DNA of 64,000 bases from Campanula takesimana (Eukaryota; Streptophyta; Magnoliopsida; Asterales; Campanulaceae). The first letter of the stretch is position 1, and the number at the start of each line of letters is the position of its first letter. A program made the translations under genes and the position numbers. Positions 20,651-32,073 of the stretch are shown here, piece by piece. The DNA lies in contig JAOWBW010000191.1 of assembly GCA_026119855.1 (NCBI GenBank), positions 1,054,001 through 1,118,000 of the forward strand. Reading direction: 5' to 3'. The notes below the pieces were generated by a model that ran no database searches, was not told the origin of the DNA, and was given only the letters and a program-made list of their open reading frames with translations.

Positions 20651-20964
20651 GCACAGTGTTGGTGATGACGTGCCCGAGCTGTTGTGGCTGAGAGGATGAG
20701 GGATTGAAACATTTTACTTTTGCATGTAATAACATTTAACATGTATTTACACTCCTAGTTATTTACTACTCATTTAATGTTCTATTAGCGACTCGATCTT
20801 AGATGTCGACTCTTTACAAAAAAATGTGTGCCCAAAGGATGCCTGTTGTCGATGCTTGAACTCCTTTTTGTTGTTGGGATCTGTTTTTGCTCAGGTTGGA
20901 TATGTTGAAGTGCTTGGGTTCTGTTCTGAACTGACAAGGGCTGTTTCTGTCTGAACTGCTGTCA
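20651..20964. other. M1 non-coding sequence left of the antisense promoter
   Basis: No gene is seen. A stop-rich, AT-rich stretch leads into the palindrome cluster. Confidence 0.35.
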
Positions 20965-21097
20965 AGGCGCGCGCGTCGGGCCTTGCTTGTGGAGGCGCGC
21001 GCGTTGTGGCAGCCTTGGTAGGAGGCGCGCACTTCTGGCCTGCTGAATTACAGCCCCTTTCTTTTTTCTGATCAGAATGTTCCAACAGCTATAAATT
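20965..21097 (+). promoter_or_regulatory. Promoter-like region of the M1 antisense ORF: three GCGCGC palindromes plus TATA box
   Basis: Palindromic GGCGCGCGC cores occur at about 20966, 20993 and 21023, followed by CTATAAATT at 21089-21097, with the next ATG at 21181. P has the same spacing on its other strand: palindromes 58935-59010, TATAATA near 58877-58884, ATG at 58781. The CCAACAGCTATAA core is shared. Confidence 0.5.
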
Positions 21098-21180
21098 TTG
21101 AACCATTTTCGACCAGAATGGTCACACACAGCATTCTTTTGCAACACTTTCTCCTCTTAAACCACAAAATTCTTGTCATA

Positions 21181-21638
21181 ATGGCCCCAATGACTTTCTC
21201 CTTTGAAGTTAAGTTTTCCGTCCCCGAGGGTGAGAAGTCCGTTCCAGTGGTGATGTCGTTCCAGCTGTGGGGTCCGTCCAATGGTGGAGAAGCGTCCGAG
21301 TGTTTTTGATCGTTTGGGAAGGCCCAATGACGATCGTTTGGGAAGGCCAAGACGATGTTGTTGACCCCGTGAGACTGGTGGTTCATGTGCGGGACTATAA
21401 CCCCGTCATTTTCCAAGAAGAAGAAGGGTAAAGGAAATCCTCCTATGTGTGGAAGCGTCCCATGGTTGTCCCCCTAAGGCCTCCGCTTGATAGGCAAAGG
21501 GAAAGCCGTTGATGAAGCTCTGTCCCGTCCTAGCGTCTTCTCCCGTCTTGGCGGTCCCAAGAATGTTTCTCCCCGTCCAAGAAGACTAAAGGGCATAACA
21601 AGAAGCAATGGGTTCCCAAACCTAAGAAAGATTAGATT
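21181..21638 (+). pseudogene. M1 antisense ORF remnant, internally deleted
   Basis: An ATG follows the conserved promoter. The first 42 codons start MAPMTFSFEVKF and then stop. Later pieces in shifted frames contain RPSVFDRLGRP and RPSVFSRLGGP, and then a lysine-rich end KKTKGHNKKQWVPKPKKD with TAG at 21636-21638. The start resembles only loosely the P antisense protein (MASNSF). The length is about one third of the P ORF, so the central PMD part appears lost or replaced. RPSVFxRLG repeats also occur in some plant retroelement proteins. Function unknown. Confidence 0.4.
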
Positions 21639-21807
21639 TTTCTTTGTACCCCAAGAGATTGCAATTAGACCGCGTTGTTTTAGGATTTAATATTTTGATG
21701 TCTTTCGTTGCTCAATAAATCCGTTGTAATGGCTCGAATAATTCATTGAATGAATAAGAATTGCATTTTGTTACTTGAAGTGAATTGGGTATTTTTGTTA
21801 TGTTTTA
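21639..21807. other. M1 spacer corresponding to the site where N entered P
   Basis: The stretch containing CAAGAGATTGCAATTAGACC is the uninterrupted equivalent of the P sequence around 43960-43983, where N inserted. It shows that P was continuous there before the insertion. Confidence 0.6.
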
Positions 21808-21866
21808 GACCGCACCCGAAGGTTGCCTACGTTCCTCCAGTTGGGAGGCTCAGGTCTTCGTAGTTC
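21808..21866 (-). ncRNA. CTACG/CGTAGG stem-loop, copy 3 (M1)
   Basis: On the minus strand GAACTACGAAGACCTGA, then GCCTCCC-AACT-GGAGG, then AACGTAGGCAACC and TTCGGGTGCGGTC. The inner CCTCC/GGAGG stem is perfect. Confidence 0.6.
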
Positions 21867-21894
21867 AAACAAACAAAGAACCATTTTTTTTTTG

Positions 21895-22038
21895 TGCACC
21901 CTGTTTTTTACCTAGACCGCCCTTTCGGGTTTTCAATCTAGCGGGCTTCTTTTTTTGCACGTGCTCTAATTTTTTGCCTAGGCCGCCCTTGCGGGTTTTC
22001 ACACCTAGCGAGCGTTTTTTTTTTTTTTTTTTTTTTTT
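21895..22038 (-). ncRNA. Two GNRA-loop CTAG stem-loops, copies b and c (M1), with poly-T tracts
   Basis: Copy b (core 21911-21945) has a CTAGATTG/CGGTCTAG stem and a CCC-GAAA-GGG hairpin. Copy c (21976-22014) has CTAGG/CCTAG and CCC-GCAA-GGG, so the stem pair changed A-T to G-C and the loop changed GAAA to GCAA, both GNRA. A poly-T tract of about 25 bases (poly-A in element sense) follows at 22015-22042. The pair lies right after the integrase stop. Confidence 0.7.
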
Positions 22039-22046
22039 TTTAATGG

Positions 22047-23400
22047 TCTTTGTTCATTAAGCGTAGAACCTCTTGAGCTTGTCGAGGTTGACCTCCTTTG
22101 GCAGCTGGTCACCATCTAAATCCACGAGCCGGCTGCACCACCGCTTAGTATCTTTTTGACCAAGTACGGACCGATCCATCGGGTCCCCATTTCCCCAGGG
22201 GATTCATGGCAGGATAGGATGTTGTCTTAAAACCAAATCTCCCACATTGATGTTTCGAGGCTTCACCTTTTTCATCCTTTGCTGATACGCCCTTGTGCGT
22301 TCGAGTGCTCTTAACCTTTTCTCGTCGAGCAAGGCTAGTTGTTCATATCGACTTGCATCCAGTCGACCTCGTTGACTTGATTCTCGAGGAGGACCCGTAG
22401 AGATGGGACTTCAAGTTCGATAGGGAGTACGGCTTCAGAACCATAGACTAATGCATAGGAGTTTTCTCCTGTCGCAGACCGTATTGATGTGCGGTAGCCC
22501 CCACATGCTAGAGGTAGCTTCTCGGGCCAATCCCTTCCTGTTGAGGCCATTTTCTTGACGATGGTCTCGATGGTTTTATTTGCTGCTTCGACCGCGCCAT
22601 TTGCTTGGGGACGGTAAGGAGATGACTTGTGCTTGGTGATCTTGTATTCTACCAAAAGTGCATCCATTTCTTTCTCAAAGTGAGAGCCGTAGTCGGAATG
22701 ATTTCATGAGGCACGCCGTATCGGCACATGATGTTAATTTTTACAAATTCGGCCACTTTCTTTGCGTTGAGGGTCCGATAGGCTTGTGCTTTGACCCAAT
22801 TTGCGAAGTAGTCGACTGCCACTAGGACGAATGACTGCCCATTGCTCCCGGCAGGATGAACTTTACCGATGATGTCTATCCCCCAACAGAGAAAGCCCAA
22901 GGTGTGACCATGTTGTAAAGTTGCGAGGGTGGAGCATGTTGTAAATTAGCGTGGAATTGGCACTTAGCACACCTTTTGACTTTCTCGATACAGTCTTGTT
23001 CCATAGTGCTCCAATAGTAACCAATGCGGAGTATCTTCTTGACTAGCAGAAACCCATTCATGTGGGGTCCACACTCTCCTTCGTGCACTTCACACATTAT
23101 TTCTTGAGCTTCGCCCTCATTGGCGCATAAGAGATTGATCCCGTCGTGGTGCCTTTTATAGACTCGGTCCCTAATCAGTACGTACCGAGATGCTAACCTT
23201 TGCAGAGCTGCTTGAGACTTCTTATTGATATTCTCGGGATAAGTGCCATCTTTGAGGAAATTCATGATATCCGAATACCACGGAGAGTTTGTTTGAACCT
23301 CGTTGATCTCGATACTCATGCAATATGCCGGACTGTTCCTTCGGGCAATTTTGAAAGGCTTCACCATTTTCCCTTTGGGCATTTCGACTAATGAAGCTAT
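22047..23400 (-). pseudogene. pol: M1 integrase, frameshifted
   Basis: From right to left: an HHCC zinc-binding part (H-x-H near HHDG ... HEGECGP ... RCAKCQF), the catalytic core starting GIDIIGKVHPAGSNGQSF, VAVDYFANWVKAQAY and the SSPYRPQANGAVEAANKTIE motif, and a tail ending in LKRFYA. Part of the core has frame breaks near 22890, 22690 and 22370. Integrase joins element DNA to host DNA. The order and tail (GDLVL ... GKWGP-like) match P and the Tat clade. Confidence 0.75.
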
Positions 23401-23880
23401 GGTGGCCAGTGCATCGGCGAAGCGATTTTTATCCCTTGGCAGGTAGTTGAAAGTGATCTCTTGGAATTGTTCAACCAGTTCTTCTAGGTTCTGACCATAC
23501 TGTTGGAGAGTCGGGTCTTGGGTTCGCCACTTTTCCCGATTGTTGATTGATAAGGAGCAAAGAGTCGCCGAATACTTCTAGTTCTGTGATGTTTCTGTCG
23601 AGAGCTGCTTCGAGCCCTGCTATACATGCTTCGTACTCGGCAATGTTATTGGTAGCTTCGAATTCCAGGCGGATGGCAATGGGAGTGTAGATGTCTTTTG
23701 GATCAACAAGCAATACTCCTATACCAAAACCATGTTTATTGGCGGCGCCATCGAAAAAAAGTTGCCACTTAATTTCCTCGGTTACAGTACAAATTAAATG
23801 CTCGTCGGGGAACTGTACATCTTCCCCCTTCACTTCGTCACACGGGAATTTGGCAAGATGGTCACTAAACACTTTCCCCT
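23401..23880 (-). pseudogene. pol: M1 second, archaeal-type RNase H
   Basis: On the minus strand WQLFFDGAANKHGFGIGVLL, then FEATNNIAEYEACIAGLEAAL and VFGDSLLLINQ are the D, E and D motifs of the extra RNase H acquired by the Tat clade. The frame breaks after the third motif near 23530. It follows the first RNase H by a short linker. It probably removed RNA from the RNA:DNA hybrid with a specificity different from the first RNase H; that role is inferred from the family. Confidence 0.75.
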
Positions 23881-25044
23881 GACGGATTTTAGTGTGACGT
23901 AAGTGATATCATAGCCGGCGAGCATGAAGTACCATTTGGCTATTCTTGTTGACATGAAAGGCTTCTCGAAGATGTAGCGGAGCGGGTCCACCTTTGCTAC
24001 TAGCTTGATCGGAAAGGCTTCCATATAGTGTTTGAGCTTTTGAGTGACCCAGACCAATGCTGCACATGACTTCTCTAAGACAGAGTAGTTCTTTTCGCCT
24101 CCTTGGAATCGGCGACTGACAAAATAGATGGCGTTCTCCTTTGTGGACTCTCGTTGCTCTTGTGCTAACATAGCCCCTAGGGCTTCATCATTGACAGTGA
24201 GATAGAGCAACAGAGGTTTCTCCTTGTGCGGCGGAACTAGAACAGGAGGGCACGTCAAGTAATGTTTCACTTGATCGAAGGCTTCTTGGCACGCGTCAGT
24301 CCATTCTAGAGCCACATTCTTCTTGAGTAGCTTGAAGATTGGCTTGCACATGGAAGTGAGTTGGTGCACAAACCGACTGATGTATTGTAGTCTGCCCATG
24401 AAACCTTTAATCTCTTTCTGCGTCTTTGGAGGAGGCATGTCAATGATTGCCTTGATTTTGGAGGGGTCTACTTCAATTCCCCTTTCAGTGACCATATAAC
24501 CAAGAACTTTGCCTCGGATAACCCCGAACGTGCACTTTGCAGGGTTGAGCCTCATCTTGTGTTGACGAAGCCTTTCGAAGAACTTGCGGAGATCGATTAA
24601 ATGTCGACCATCGGTCCCTTTGGAGTGAATGGTCATGTCGTCCACATAGACCTCGATTTCTTTGTGGATCATATCGGGGAACAAGTCTGTCACGGCTCTT
24701 TGGTAGGAAGCCCCAGCATTTCTTAACCCAAATGGCATGACTGTGTAGCAAAAGGTACCCCACGGTGTTGTGAAGGTTGTCTTATGTTGATCTTCCTTGG
24801 CCATGAGAATCTGATTGTACCCAGCGAACCCATCCACGAATGATCGAACCTCGTAGGCAGCAGTGGAGTCGACTAGCATGTCTATATTAGGGAGTGGAAA
24901 ATCATCCTTTGGGGAAGCTTTGTTTAAATCCCGGAAGTCCACACAGACTCGAACCTTGCGTTTGCCTTCCTGACTGTCACGATGTTGGCTAACCATGTCG
25001 ATACTCGATAACCTTGATGAAACCCACACTGGGGAGCTTCTCAA
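23881..25044 (-). pseudogene. pol: M1 reverse transcriptase and first RNase H
   Basis: The open frame from about 24960 to 23880 is intact. It contains VRVCVDFRDLNKASPKDDFP, VDGFAGYNQI, FCYTVMPFGLRNAG, the catalytic YVDDM box, and then the LGYMVTERGIEVDPSKI thumb. RNase H motifs follow: LLYLTVNDEALGAMLAQE and SRRFQGGEKNYSVLEKSCAALVW. This is the best-preserved enzyme block in the window. One-base losses just upstream of 24960 (near 24995 and 24965) disconnect it from the frame carrying protease and the RT N-terminus, so it could not be translated from gag. Confidence 0.8.
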
Positions 25045-25580
25045 TCTCTTCTTTGACCTGCAGAGACCATTCTGGCTTGATCTTTCTGAGCTTCTGCTTT
25101 ACTGGCCTGGCATCTTCTCTGATCGGAATCCTGTGCTCCGCTACCTTTCTGTCCAAACCCGGCATGTCTTTGTATGACCATGCGAACACATCCACTAACT
25201 CCCGTAGTAGTGCGGTCAATCTGTCTTTGTCGTCCCCCTTGAAGAAGCTTCCAATCTTAGTTTCTTTTGGCTCTTCTTCGGTACCCAGATTAACAACATG
25301 CAATTCTTCGTCAGCCTTTGGACCATTCTCACCATGACTACGGACTTGTTGAATCGTTATTAACTTGTTCGTTAAGTTCATTATTAGTTAATTCATCGTT
25401 TGCAATCTCAGGGTACTCAGAAATATCAAATTTTTCATTAGCAAAGAAAGGAAACACACGCTCGGCTATGGCCTCCAAATCCTCTTGGCTGAGGGTATTA
25501 GAGACACTCTCGGACTCGAAAGTAAGTGTGAGCTACTCTTCCTTCGTTGCTGTGCGGGGTATGCAACCCATTTCTCGGAC
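24989..25580 (-). pseudogene. pol: M1 protease-RT linker and RT N-terminus
   Basis: The minus-strand frame contains LHVVNLGTEEEPKETKIG, LRELVDVFAWSYKDMPGLD and IPIREDARPVKQKLRKIKPE, the standard start of Tat RT. Compared with P it lacks 53 bases near 25358, between short CAA repeats, which breaks the frame. An in-frame TAG lies near 25532. Confidence 0.7.
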
Positions 25581-26836
25581 TAAGAATTCTTCGGATACCA
25601 TGGCCCTTTCGTTAAATACCAATTGTTGATCGGCTTGGAGCTTGGCGGGATCTCACTGATAGTCTCGTTCATGATGACGGTGTCATGGATGGCGTTGACT
25701 TGGCATTCATTCATCGTGGCAAGCTCTTCGAACATGGAGGCTAAATCTGTCAGTTCTTCCCCCACGGTAATTTCTGTCTCGGATTCTATAGTCATCTTCC
25801 TTCCCCACCCTTCACGGGCGACTTCCCTTTCGGATTTCTGGATCTCACAATCAGAGAAGATTTCGAGGCCGGGCTTTTTGACACCCTTATTGTTAACCCA
25901 TGGCTCGGGAAAGATCATGTATGGAACGTCTTCCCCTTGGCGGACAAAATAACCATTCAACGTCTTGCGGTAAGGCCTCAGATTAGGGACCTCATAACGA
26001 CGGCCTTCTTTACGAGCTCGGGCCTTTTCGCTCTTGATCGCTTGCTCTTGTTTCAAGTCTTCTTTGGAAGGCTCGTACCCCAAACCGAATGTGTCCTTTA
26101 CAAATAGGACTTGCACAGGATGTAGGATTCCTTGTTGATATTTCCCTAGGCCTAAACCAGGGAAGTATTCCATATTCCTCATCATGCGGAGGACTTTGTG
26201 ATTGCTGGGGGTCCATGATCCGTTTCCCCCTTCTTTGTCAATGGAGTTGATTGAGACGCCGGAGAGAGTGGAGTCTGGTAAACCATGCTGAACTTGGTGG
26301 ACGGGCTCACCTTTTCTGTGGATAGTGACGTTTTCAGCCATGACGGTCACTATTTCATCACCATTTCGGATCTTGACACATTGGTGGAGGGTTGATGGTA
26401 CGGCATTAGCACTGTGAATCCATGGTCGTCCCAAAAGTATGTTGAACGAGGCCGGGATATCAAGCACTTGGAATGGAACGGACATGACCATGCTTCCAAA
26501 CTCGATGTCTATTTCGATCATACCCATGACTGTACGGGCGGTGCTGTCATAACCTCGGATTACTTGAGTAGAAGGCTTCAAATCGGAATCCTTAAGCCCC
26601 AGTATGCCCATGATTTTGCCAGGTATGAGATTGAGTGCGGAACCACCGTCCACTAAAACTCTTGAGACGGGCCTCCCCCTTGCTCGTATTTTGAGGTAAA
26701 TAGCTTCGTTGTGGCCGGAACCAAATGGTGGAAGGTCCATATCGGCAAAGGTGATGACGTTGCCAAAATGAATGTGACCAATCATTTCCGTGAGGTCCTC
26801 GGGTGATGTATCATCGAGATTGCAGATGACAAGATC
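25581..26836 (-). pseudogene. pol: M1 protease region
   Basis: The minus-strand frame of about 400 codons begins MIGHIHFGNVITFADMDLPP. It holds the aspartic protease motif VLVDGGSALNLIPG and the ILGRPWIHSANAVPSTLHQC flap-distal part, then a G-patch-like segment (YFPGLGLGKYQQGI). A one-base loss near 25600 ends the frame. Upstream, a CGA to TGA change near 26836 separates it from gag. P has the same order with CGA intact. Confidence 0.75.
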
Positions 26837-28670
26837 TCAGTGTTTCTTTGAGGATGCAATGAGGTCCCAAATAGAGATGTTGGCTTGAGTTTTCTTGAGT
26901 TGGACAAGTAGAGTGTCTTCGGGAGTGTCGCGAGCTTGCGGTCTTTGAGAAGAGGAGCTTGGTGCGGAAGTCGAAGGGTTGCTTGCTATGACTCGACCGG
27001 ATCGAGTTAGCATGTTGACGTTCCCATCTTGATTCTTTTTCCTATTCTCTAGTACTTCCCTCATTACCTCATCGTAAGTCACTACATAACAAGAATTGTC
27101 AAGTTTATTCATAACATTGGGGCCCCCATTCACAATTGGGATTGAATGGGTGGTCCCCTCGAGTTCTCTTATCTCTATTACATTGACATGCTCGTCATTA
27201 GTCACTACAAATTCTTTCTTATCTATGAGATCTTGAATGACATTGCGGAGAACGAAGCAATCCTCGGTGGTGTGGCCACTATATTGGTGGTAGCCACAAT
27301 ATTTGTGGTGAGCATGATTGGGGTGGACCGTCTTGGGTTGGTACCCTTGCACGGGTGTGACTTGACCCTTTGCCTTGAGGACCTCGAACACTTCGGTTTG
27401 AGTCATGCCTTGGAGAGGCATGTAGACACGGTCACTTCGGGACATCTTCCCTTGAGGTGGAGGAACCTTTTTGTAATTCCCCTTGTCAATAGTGACGGCG
27501 TTGACCGAGGCCTCTTTTGTGGAGTTGGAAGCGGCCTTGTAGCGGTAAGTAGGAGTGGCCTTCTTAATCTCCTTGAGCAAGTCATCCATGCGTACCCCCG
27601 CCTCATACATTTGGGAGAAGTCGGAGTAGCAAGCCCCACTTAGGTGGGTGCGGAGATCAATCTTGAGACACTTGAGAAAGATGTCCATTTGCTTTTGTGT
27701 TTGGCCTCTCGACAATTTCAGAGAGTTTATCATTCTATCTCTTTGTGAAGTCGATGAAGGACTCATTGTCTCGTTGAGTAGTGTTCTCTAGCTCTTTCCT
27801 TGTGGGCCGATGAGTGGTGTTGCCTTGGTATTGGTTCTTGAAGGCAAGCATGGCGGAGTCCCAATCAAGACGGACAGTGAGCGGGAGAGTAGCATACCAA
27901 TATTTTGCCGCCCCCTCGAGAGTGAGAGGAAAGCATTGAGCCATCACCTTGGAGGAGACCTTCTTCGGAACCATTGCCCAAATATAAGTCTCAATGTGAG
28001 CCATGGGACAAGAGTTGCCCTTGAATTTGCTTATGTCGGGCATCTTGAACTTATCGGGAAGAGTGGCCATAGTACTCATGAGGATGGATGATTGATAAAG
28101 GCTTGTGTCGGAGCCTTTCCCCATGTTGAGCCCATTGAATTTTTGGTCGATGTAGGCCATGATAGAATCCACCATTTTGGGCTCATTGTTCTCGGAACTT
28201 GGTTCCCCCATTTTCTTGGTGCGGGTGTTGACATAAGGACTTTTGAACAAACCCTCGGTCCACTCGGATTCATCGTCATTGTTCTTGTTCTTCCCCTTGG
28301 TAAGGTTAGTGAGCTTTTCTTTCATTAGCTCCATCTCGGCCTTGTGGGCCTCCCTTTGGCTGTCGGGGTGGGATTGCCAAATGTCGTCTTTGCTTTGTGC
28401 CTCCTTATTAAGGGTGGAGACTTGCTCTTGTAGGAGTTGGACCATAGTTGAGAGCTGTTCGAGAGACATGGTGTTGCTGCTGCCGGTCATGGTTGATGTT
28501 GGAGCCGTTGGAGTGATCTCTTCACGGACTAACCGATTTGCTGAATCCCGGTAGACTCTGTAAGTACCAATTGAACCTATATTGCAGAAGAGGCCCTTGT
28601 CAGTCTTGAGTAACACTTGCGGTCCATGAAGAGGCTTAGAACACACAGTTGGGCACACGACTCGAACCAC
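26837..28670 (-). pseudogene. gag: M1 gag, two fragments
   Basis: The minus-strand capsid part contains YIWAMVPKKVSSKVMAQCFP, LTLEGAAKYWYATLPL and FKNQYQGNTT, followed in another frame by FLKCLKIDLRTHLSGACYSD. The CGYHQYSGHTTEDC knuckle (CX2HX4HX4C) and VIQDLIDKKEF come next. A TGG to TAG change at 27735 and a two-base loss near 27690 split it. A coiled-coil-like N-terminal segment precedes the capsid. The first codon equivalent to the P start is not ATG (GTG), so the real initiation codon of this copy is unclear. Confidence 0.8.
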
Positions 28671-29814
28671 ATAAGAAAATACTCTTTTTTTTTTTTTTTA
28701 TAAGTCGGAGGGAATGAATCCCTTTTGGGGTTTCTAAGAAAATAATGGAATCGTCACACTAGTATATAGACCATCTCGCGGTCCCATATACTCATCGGAT
28801 TCCATCGCGCTTGTGAGTCCTACATGTATCGGGATTAAACTAAATTAATGTAGTAAAGCATACATGCGGGGACGGATTTTTATTTTCGTCCAAAATAACC
28901 ACTTTTGGGGACGGATTTTTATTGCGTCCATTTCAACAAGTTGGCATGTATGATTTGAAGACATTAGTTTAGGGAAATCTCGGTACATGGAAACCGACTT
29001 GAGTCACGGAGTGTTAGACCCTAACTAGAATTGTGTGGTTTGTGCTCGGCTTGAATATGAGGCTCAAAGGTCACCCCCGGCATGTAGTCTTGAACTACGC
29101 CACGGGCTGAGGTTTACCGCTTCGAAAGAGCCAAGGTCTGGTGGAGCTTGAAACTTTCTAGGACGGGCCTCGACAGGTTTGGGGTTGGACTTGTGCGACT
29201 CGATAGTGAGCAGTTCATAGGAATATGTGCATGTAGTGTGAGGTCTAACAAGTGACAAAATTTTTATTTTTTTATTTTTATTTTTTTTGAAAAGAAAGAA
29301 AACAAACACATAAGCACATAAATTACAACTCCCAAATCACCCGTGTGACCGGTAAATAAAACACAAAATTAAAACAGTCCGAGGGTTCAATTCTGTTCTG
29401 ATGCAGGCAACTGTGCCCACACCCCACTGTTCTGCTCAGTCACTGAAACCTGTTTCTGTTCTGGGAATCAACCCAGAAGCGTACGCCTCTGAGTGCTGAT
29501 GTGGGACGCGCGCGCATGGCGCAATGCTTATGGGAGGCGCGCGCTTCTGGGCACACCTGTCAGAATGTCAGACTTTGGACTCAGGGGATTGCCCTGGTCC
29601 TATGTTCATATTGTAACCCCTGCAGAAGTGATTAGTGCAGAATAGCAGAAGAAGAAGATGAAGAACATGAAGAAGTGGGCGATTCTGGTTCTTGATGCGG
29701 GATGCGCGCGCCTTAGGCTTAAACGGCCCGACGCGCGCGCCTCCCCCATCCGGAATCAGAATGCCCAGAAAAGATGTAGATTTCGATCAGAATGCAAGTT
29801 TAACCCTCAAAACT
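28671..29814 (-). other. M1 5' leader
   Basis: The long untranslated leader is alignable to P 35778-36918. It contains inverted GGACG ... CGTCC stems (28872-28935), GCGCGC palindromes (29505-29545 and 29703-29745) and a poly-T/A tract (29265-29290). No protein domain is seen. Confidence 0.7.
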
Positions 29815-29832
29815 CCCCAGCAGAGTCGCCAC
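29815..29832 (-). promoter_or_regulatory. M1 primer-binding site
   Basis: On the minus strand TGGCGACTCTGCTGGGGA follows the LTR end after one base. Tat/Ogre elements use a PBS of this TGGCGACT type, reported as tRNA-Arg for Ogre; the exact tRNA cannot be checked here. Confidence 0.8.
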
Positions 29833-30799
29833 TGTAGATACCCCGGGGGAACCACGGCTTGGCTAGAGCGGTGAATTATCCTAGGATGTCTAACTTGTTT
29901 TAGAGTCGCCACCTATGTTTTGAGGAACATAAGAAAAACTTATTGATTGTAGCCTAAGTTTGATTACGAAAACAGAGATTCTTTGTTTTGAGGTTCGGGG
30001 GTTAGATTACGAGATGGGAAGTACCGAAACACCCATCTCGCCCAACTAAAGTTGGTCTTGCTTGATCAAAATCTACATGAATAATAACGTTCTTCTTCTT
30101 CTTCTTTAAGTTATGAAAAGGGGGTTTAAAATAGAGTTTGGAATGTAGGAGATAACTCCTTAACTAACCTCAATGATATGAGGTGATCATTAGAGTCATG
30201 TCCCAAAATGATTTGGGTGATTGCACATTTGATTAGAGTAAAAGAGAGAGAGGAGATGAAGTAGAAAAGAAAGGAAAAGATAGACTTTTACCTACAATTT
30301 GAAGAACTTCAAATATTGCTTGAAGAGATCCTTGGAGAACCTTTAGAAACTGATTTTGGTATAGTGTTTGTAAGTTCAATCTTTTTGGTCCTTGAAAATG
30401 GAGGTAAAGAGAGGTTTTTATAGGTGAAAGAAGGGTGTTTTTGGTGCCAAAACTCAGTCACCAAGAAATCCTTCCCGGGAAAAATCCTGTAAATTGAGCA
30501 AGGGAGGGAATCCTGGCCAGAAATCTGTAACTGACGCCCAGAGGCGCGCGCTTCCTGCTTTGGGGGCGGGAGGCGCGCGCGCCTGGCTCCTAGTGTCGGA
30601 GGCGCGCGACTCAGAGAAGGCAATTTTGACAGAATGGACTAGAAAGTCAGCCCTGTCATTCCGTTTAGTCCCTGGACTTAACGAAGTCAGTCAGGAACTT
30701 AACGGAAGTGACAGAAACTAACGAGAAACACTTAAAATGGGGAGAAACACAAAATCAAATGTGCAATCGGGGTGAGCGGTCCAAGGCGGGGTGTCTACA
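29833..30799 (-). repeat. M1 5' LTR (967 bp)
   Basis: On the minus strand it runs from TGTAGACACCCCGCC to a TATCTACA end next to the PBS. It contains GCGCGC palindromes (about 30540-30610), a TATA box (about 30414-30421) and the PBS-like 11-mer GTGGCGACTCT (29902-29912). It is close to the P LTRs. It abuts M2 sequence at 30800. Confidence 0.9.
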
Positions 30800-31330
30800 C
30801 ACTTTATGCCGTAGCCCAAAAGATTGTAGATTGCGAAGCCCCTTGAGACCTTTCGGTATAGAGCTTCAAATGTTGCTGGGGACATTGAAGTGAATTGCTT
30901 CTTGCCGAGGGAGCCTTTAAGACTTGACCATAGCCCCTAGAGTGCCATCATTGATTGCGAGAAATGTCCATCCTTGATTGGGGGAACGAGTACGGGCACA
31001 CATGACAAGAGGGCTTTTTGACATCCCTTTCGAGAGACTTTGAGGATAGTCTCACACATATTTTCTCGAGCATAGACCCTAGGGCTTATTGATTGTCAAA
31101 TGAAGCAAAAGAATCACTTGTTCTTGAGTCACATAGCCCCTAGGGCGTCACCATTTTTTGAGCAAAGCAAGAGTGACTCATCCTCGTGCGAGGGAACAAA
31201 CATGAGAGGACATGGCAAGAGCTACTCCATTTCTCGGGAGTCTTTCGGCGTACTTTAGAAGCACATACTTGAAGAAGCTTCGAAAACTAAGACACATGTT
31301 GTTGCTATTTGCTGCCCAAGCCAATTGACT
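30800..31330 (-). pseudogene. M2 duplicated RT/RNase H boundary fragments
   Basis: On the minus strand the pieces near 31020-30935 and 31215-31140 both resemble the LTCPPVLVPPHKEKPL ... LGAM part of M1/P. A third shorter copy is near 31075. Each carries stops. They look like tandem copies of one short pol piece left after loss of the rest. Confidence 0.4.
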
Positions 31331-31640
31331 AGCTAGGGATTCTTTGTGCAACCTCGTGCCCTTTTATGATGGGCTCGTTCTCGGATGGGTCTTGGTTACC
31401 ACGGGCCTTCTTTTCATGAACCCAAAAATGCACACTGCTGGAGAATGATGCCAATAACCCAAGACAACCTTTGATGGTGCCATATCTTGTCGAGCCTTTT
31501 GCAATCCCAAAGTTGACTCGGTGGGGAATTGATTTGTTGAGGAGATCCACTATAGAGCTCGTGTAGTTGTCTTCCTTAAAGGCCGGAGATCTCCATTTCT
31601 CTTTCCCTTCTCTCTCTCACTCTCTCATTTTTTTTTATGA
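31331..31640. other. M2 sequence without recognised domain
   Basis: A minus-strand frame of 73 codons (31550-31329) is present but shows no family motif, so I do not call a gene. Confidence 0.3.
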
Positions 31641-31700
31641 CGCACCCTGTTTTTTGCCTAGACCGCCCTTTCGGGTTTTTGATCTAGCGGGCATCTCTTT
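31641..31700 (-). ncRNA. GNRA-loop CTAG stem-loop, copy d (M2)
   Basis: On the minus strand CTAGATC ... CCC-GAAA-GGG ... CGGTCTAGGC is followed by CAGGGTGCGTC (core 31656-31691). It has the same flank order as M1 and P. Confidence 0.65.
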
Positions 31701-32073
31701 TGCGTCTTTTTTTTTAATCGATTAATGAGGAAGTGTGCATTGACTCTGGCTGAGGAGATAAGACATGTGATTTTGCGGTGAAGACCTCTTGTCACTAAAG
31801 ATGAGTGACATTGACTCGACTAGGGAAGTAAGTCATTAAGAGAGAAGAGAAAGAAAGCCCCGGTTTGATTGCAAGAAACTGGGAGTATGCAGAAAGAATA
31901 GAAGCCCTAGACTCGACATGGAACGGAAAGTGATTCCAAATCTAGGAAAGTTGTTCAATCTTGAGGTGATTAATTCATTGGCAAATGAATCGTACAAAGA
32001 TGTCTTGACAAGTTCGAGATGAAGGCCGATCACCATAACGCGCTAGGGCTAAACATATCTTCTTTCTTGCATG

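Larger units (their letters stand above)
20505..30799 (-). mobile_element. M1: pol-bearing Tat-clade Ty3/gypsy element, minus strand (left LTR not found)
   Basis: Minus-strand order is LTR (30799-29833), PBS, long leader, gag, protease, RT, RNase H, archaeal-type second RNase H, integrase, two structured hairpin types, and remains of an antisense gene on the plus strand. The dual RNase H and CX2HX4HX4C Gag knuckle are Tat-clade hallmarks. Coding sequence is close to P throughout. Several frameshifts and stops make it inactive. The distal LTR is absent up to the gap, so the left limit given is only the gap edge. Confidence 0.8.

Noticed and set aside
27146..28554. Plus-strand frames opposite M1 gag (and minus-strand frames opposite P gag)
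   Set aside because: They are mirror frames of the conserved gag coding strand and show no protein motifs.
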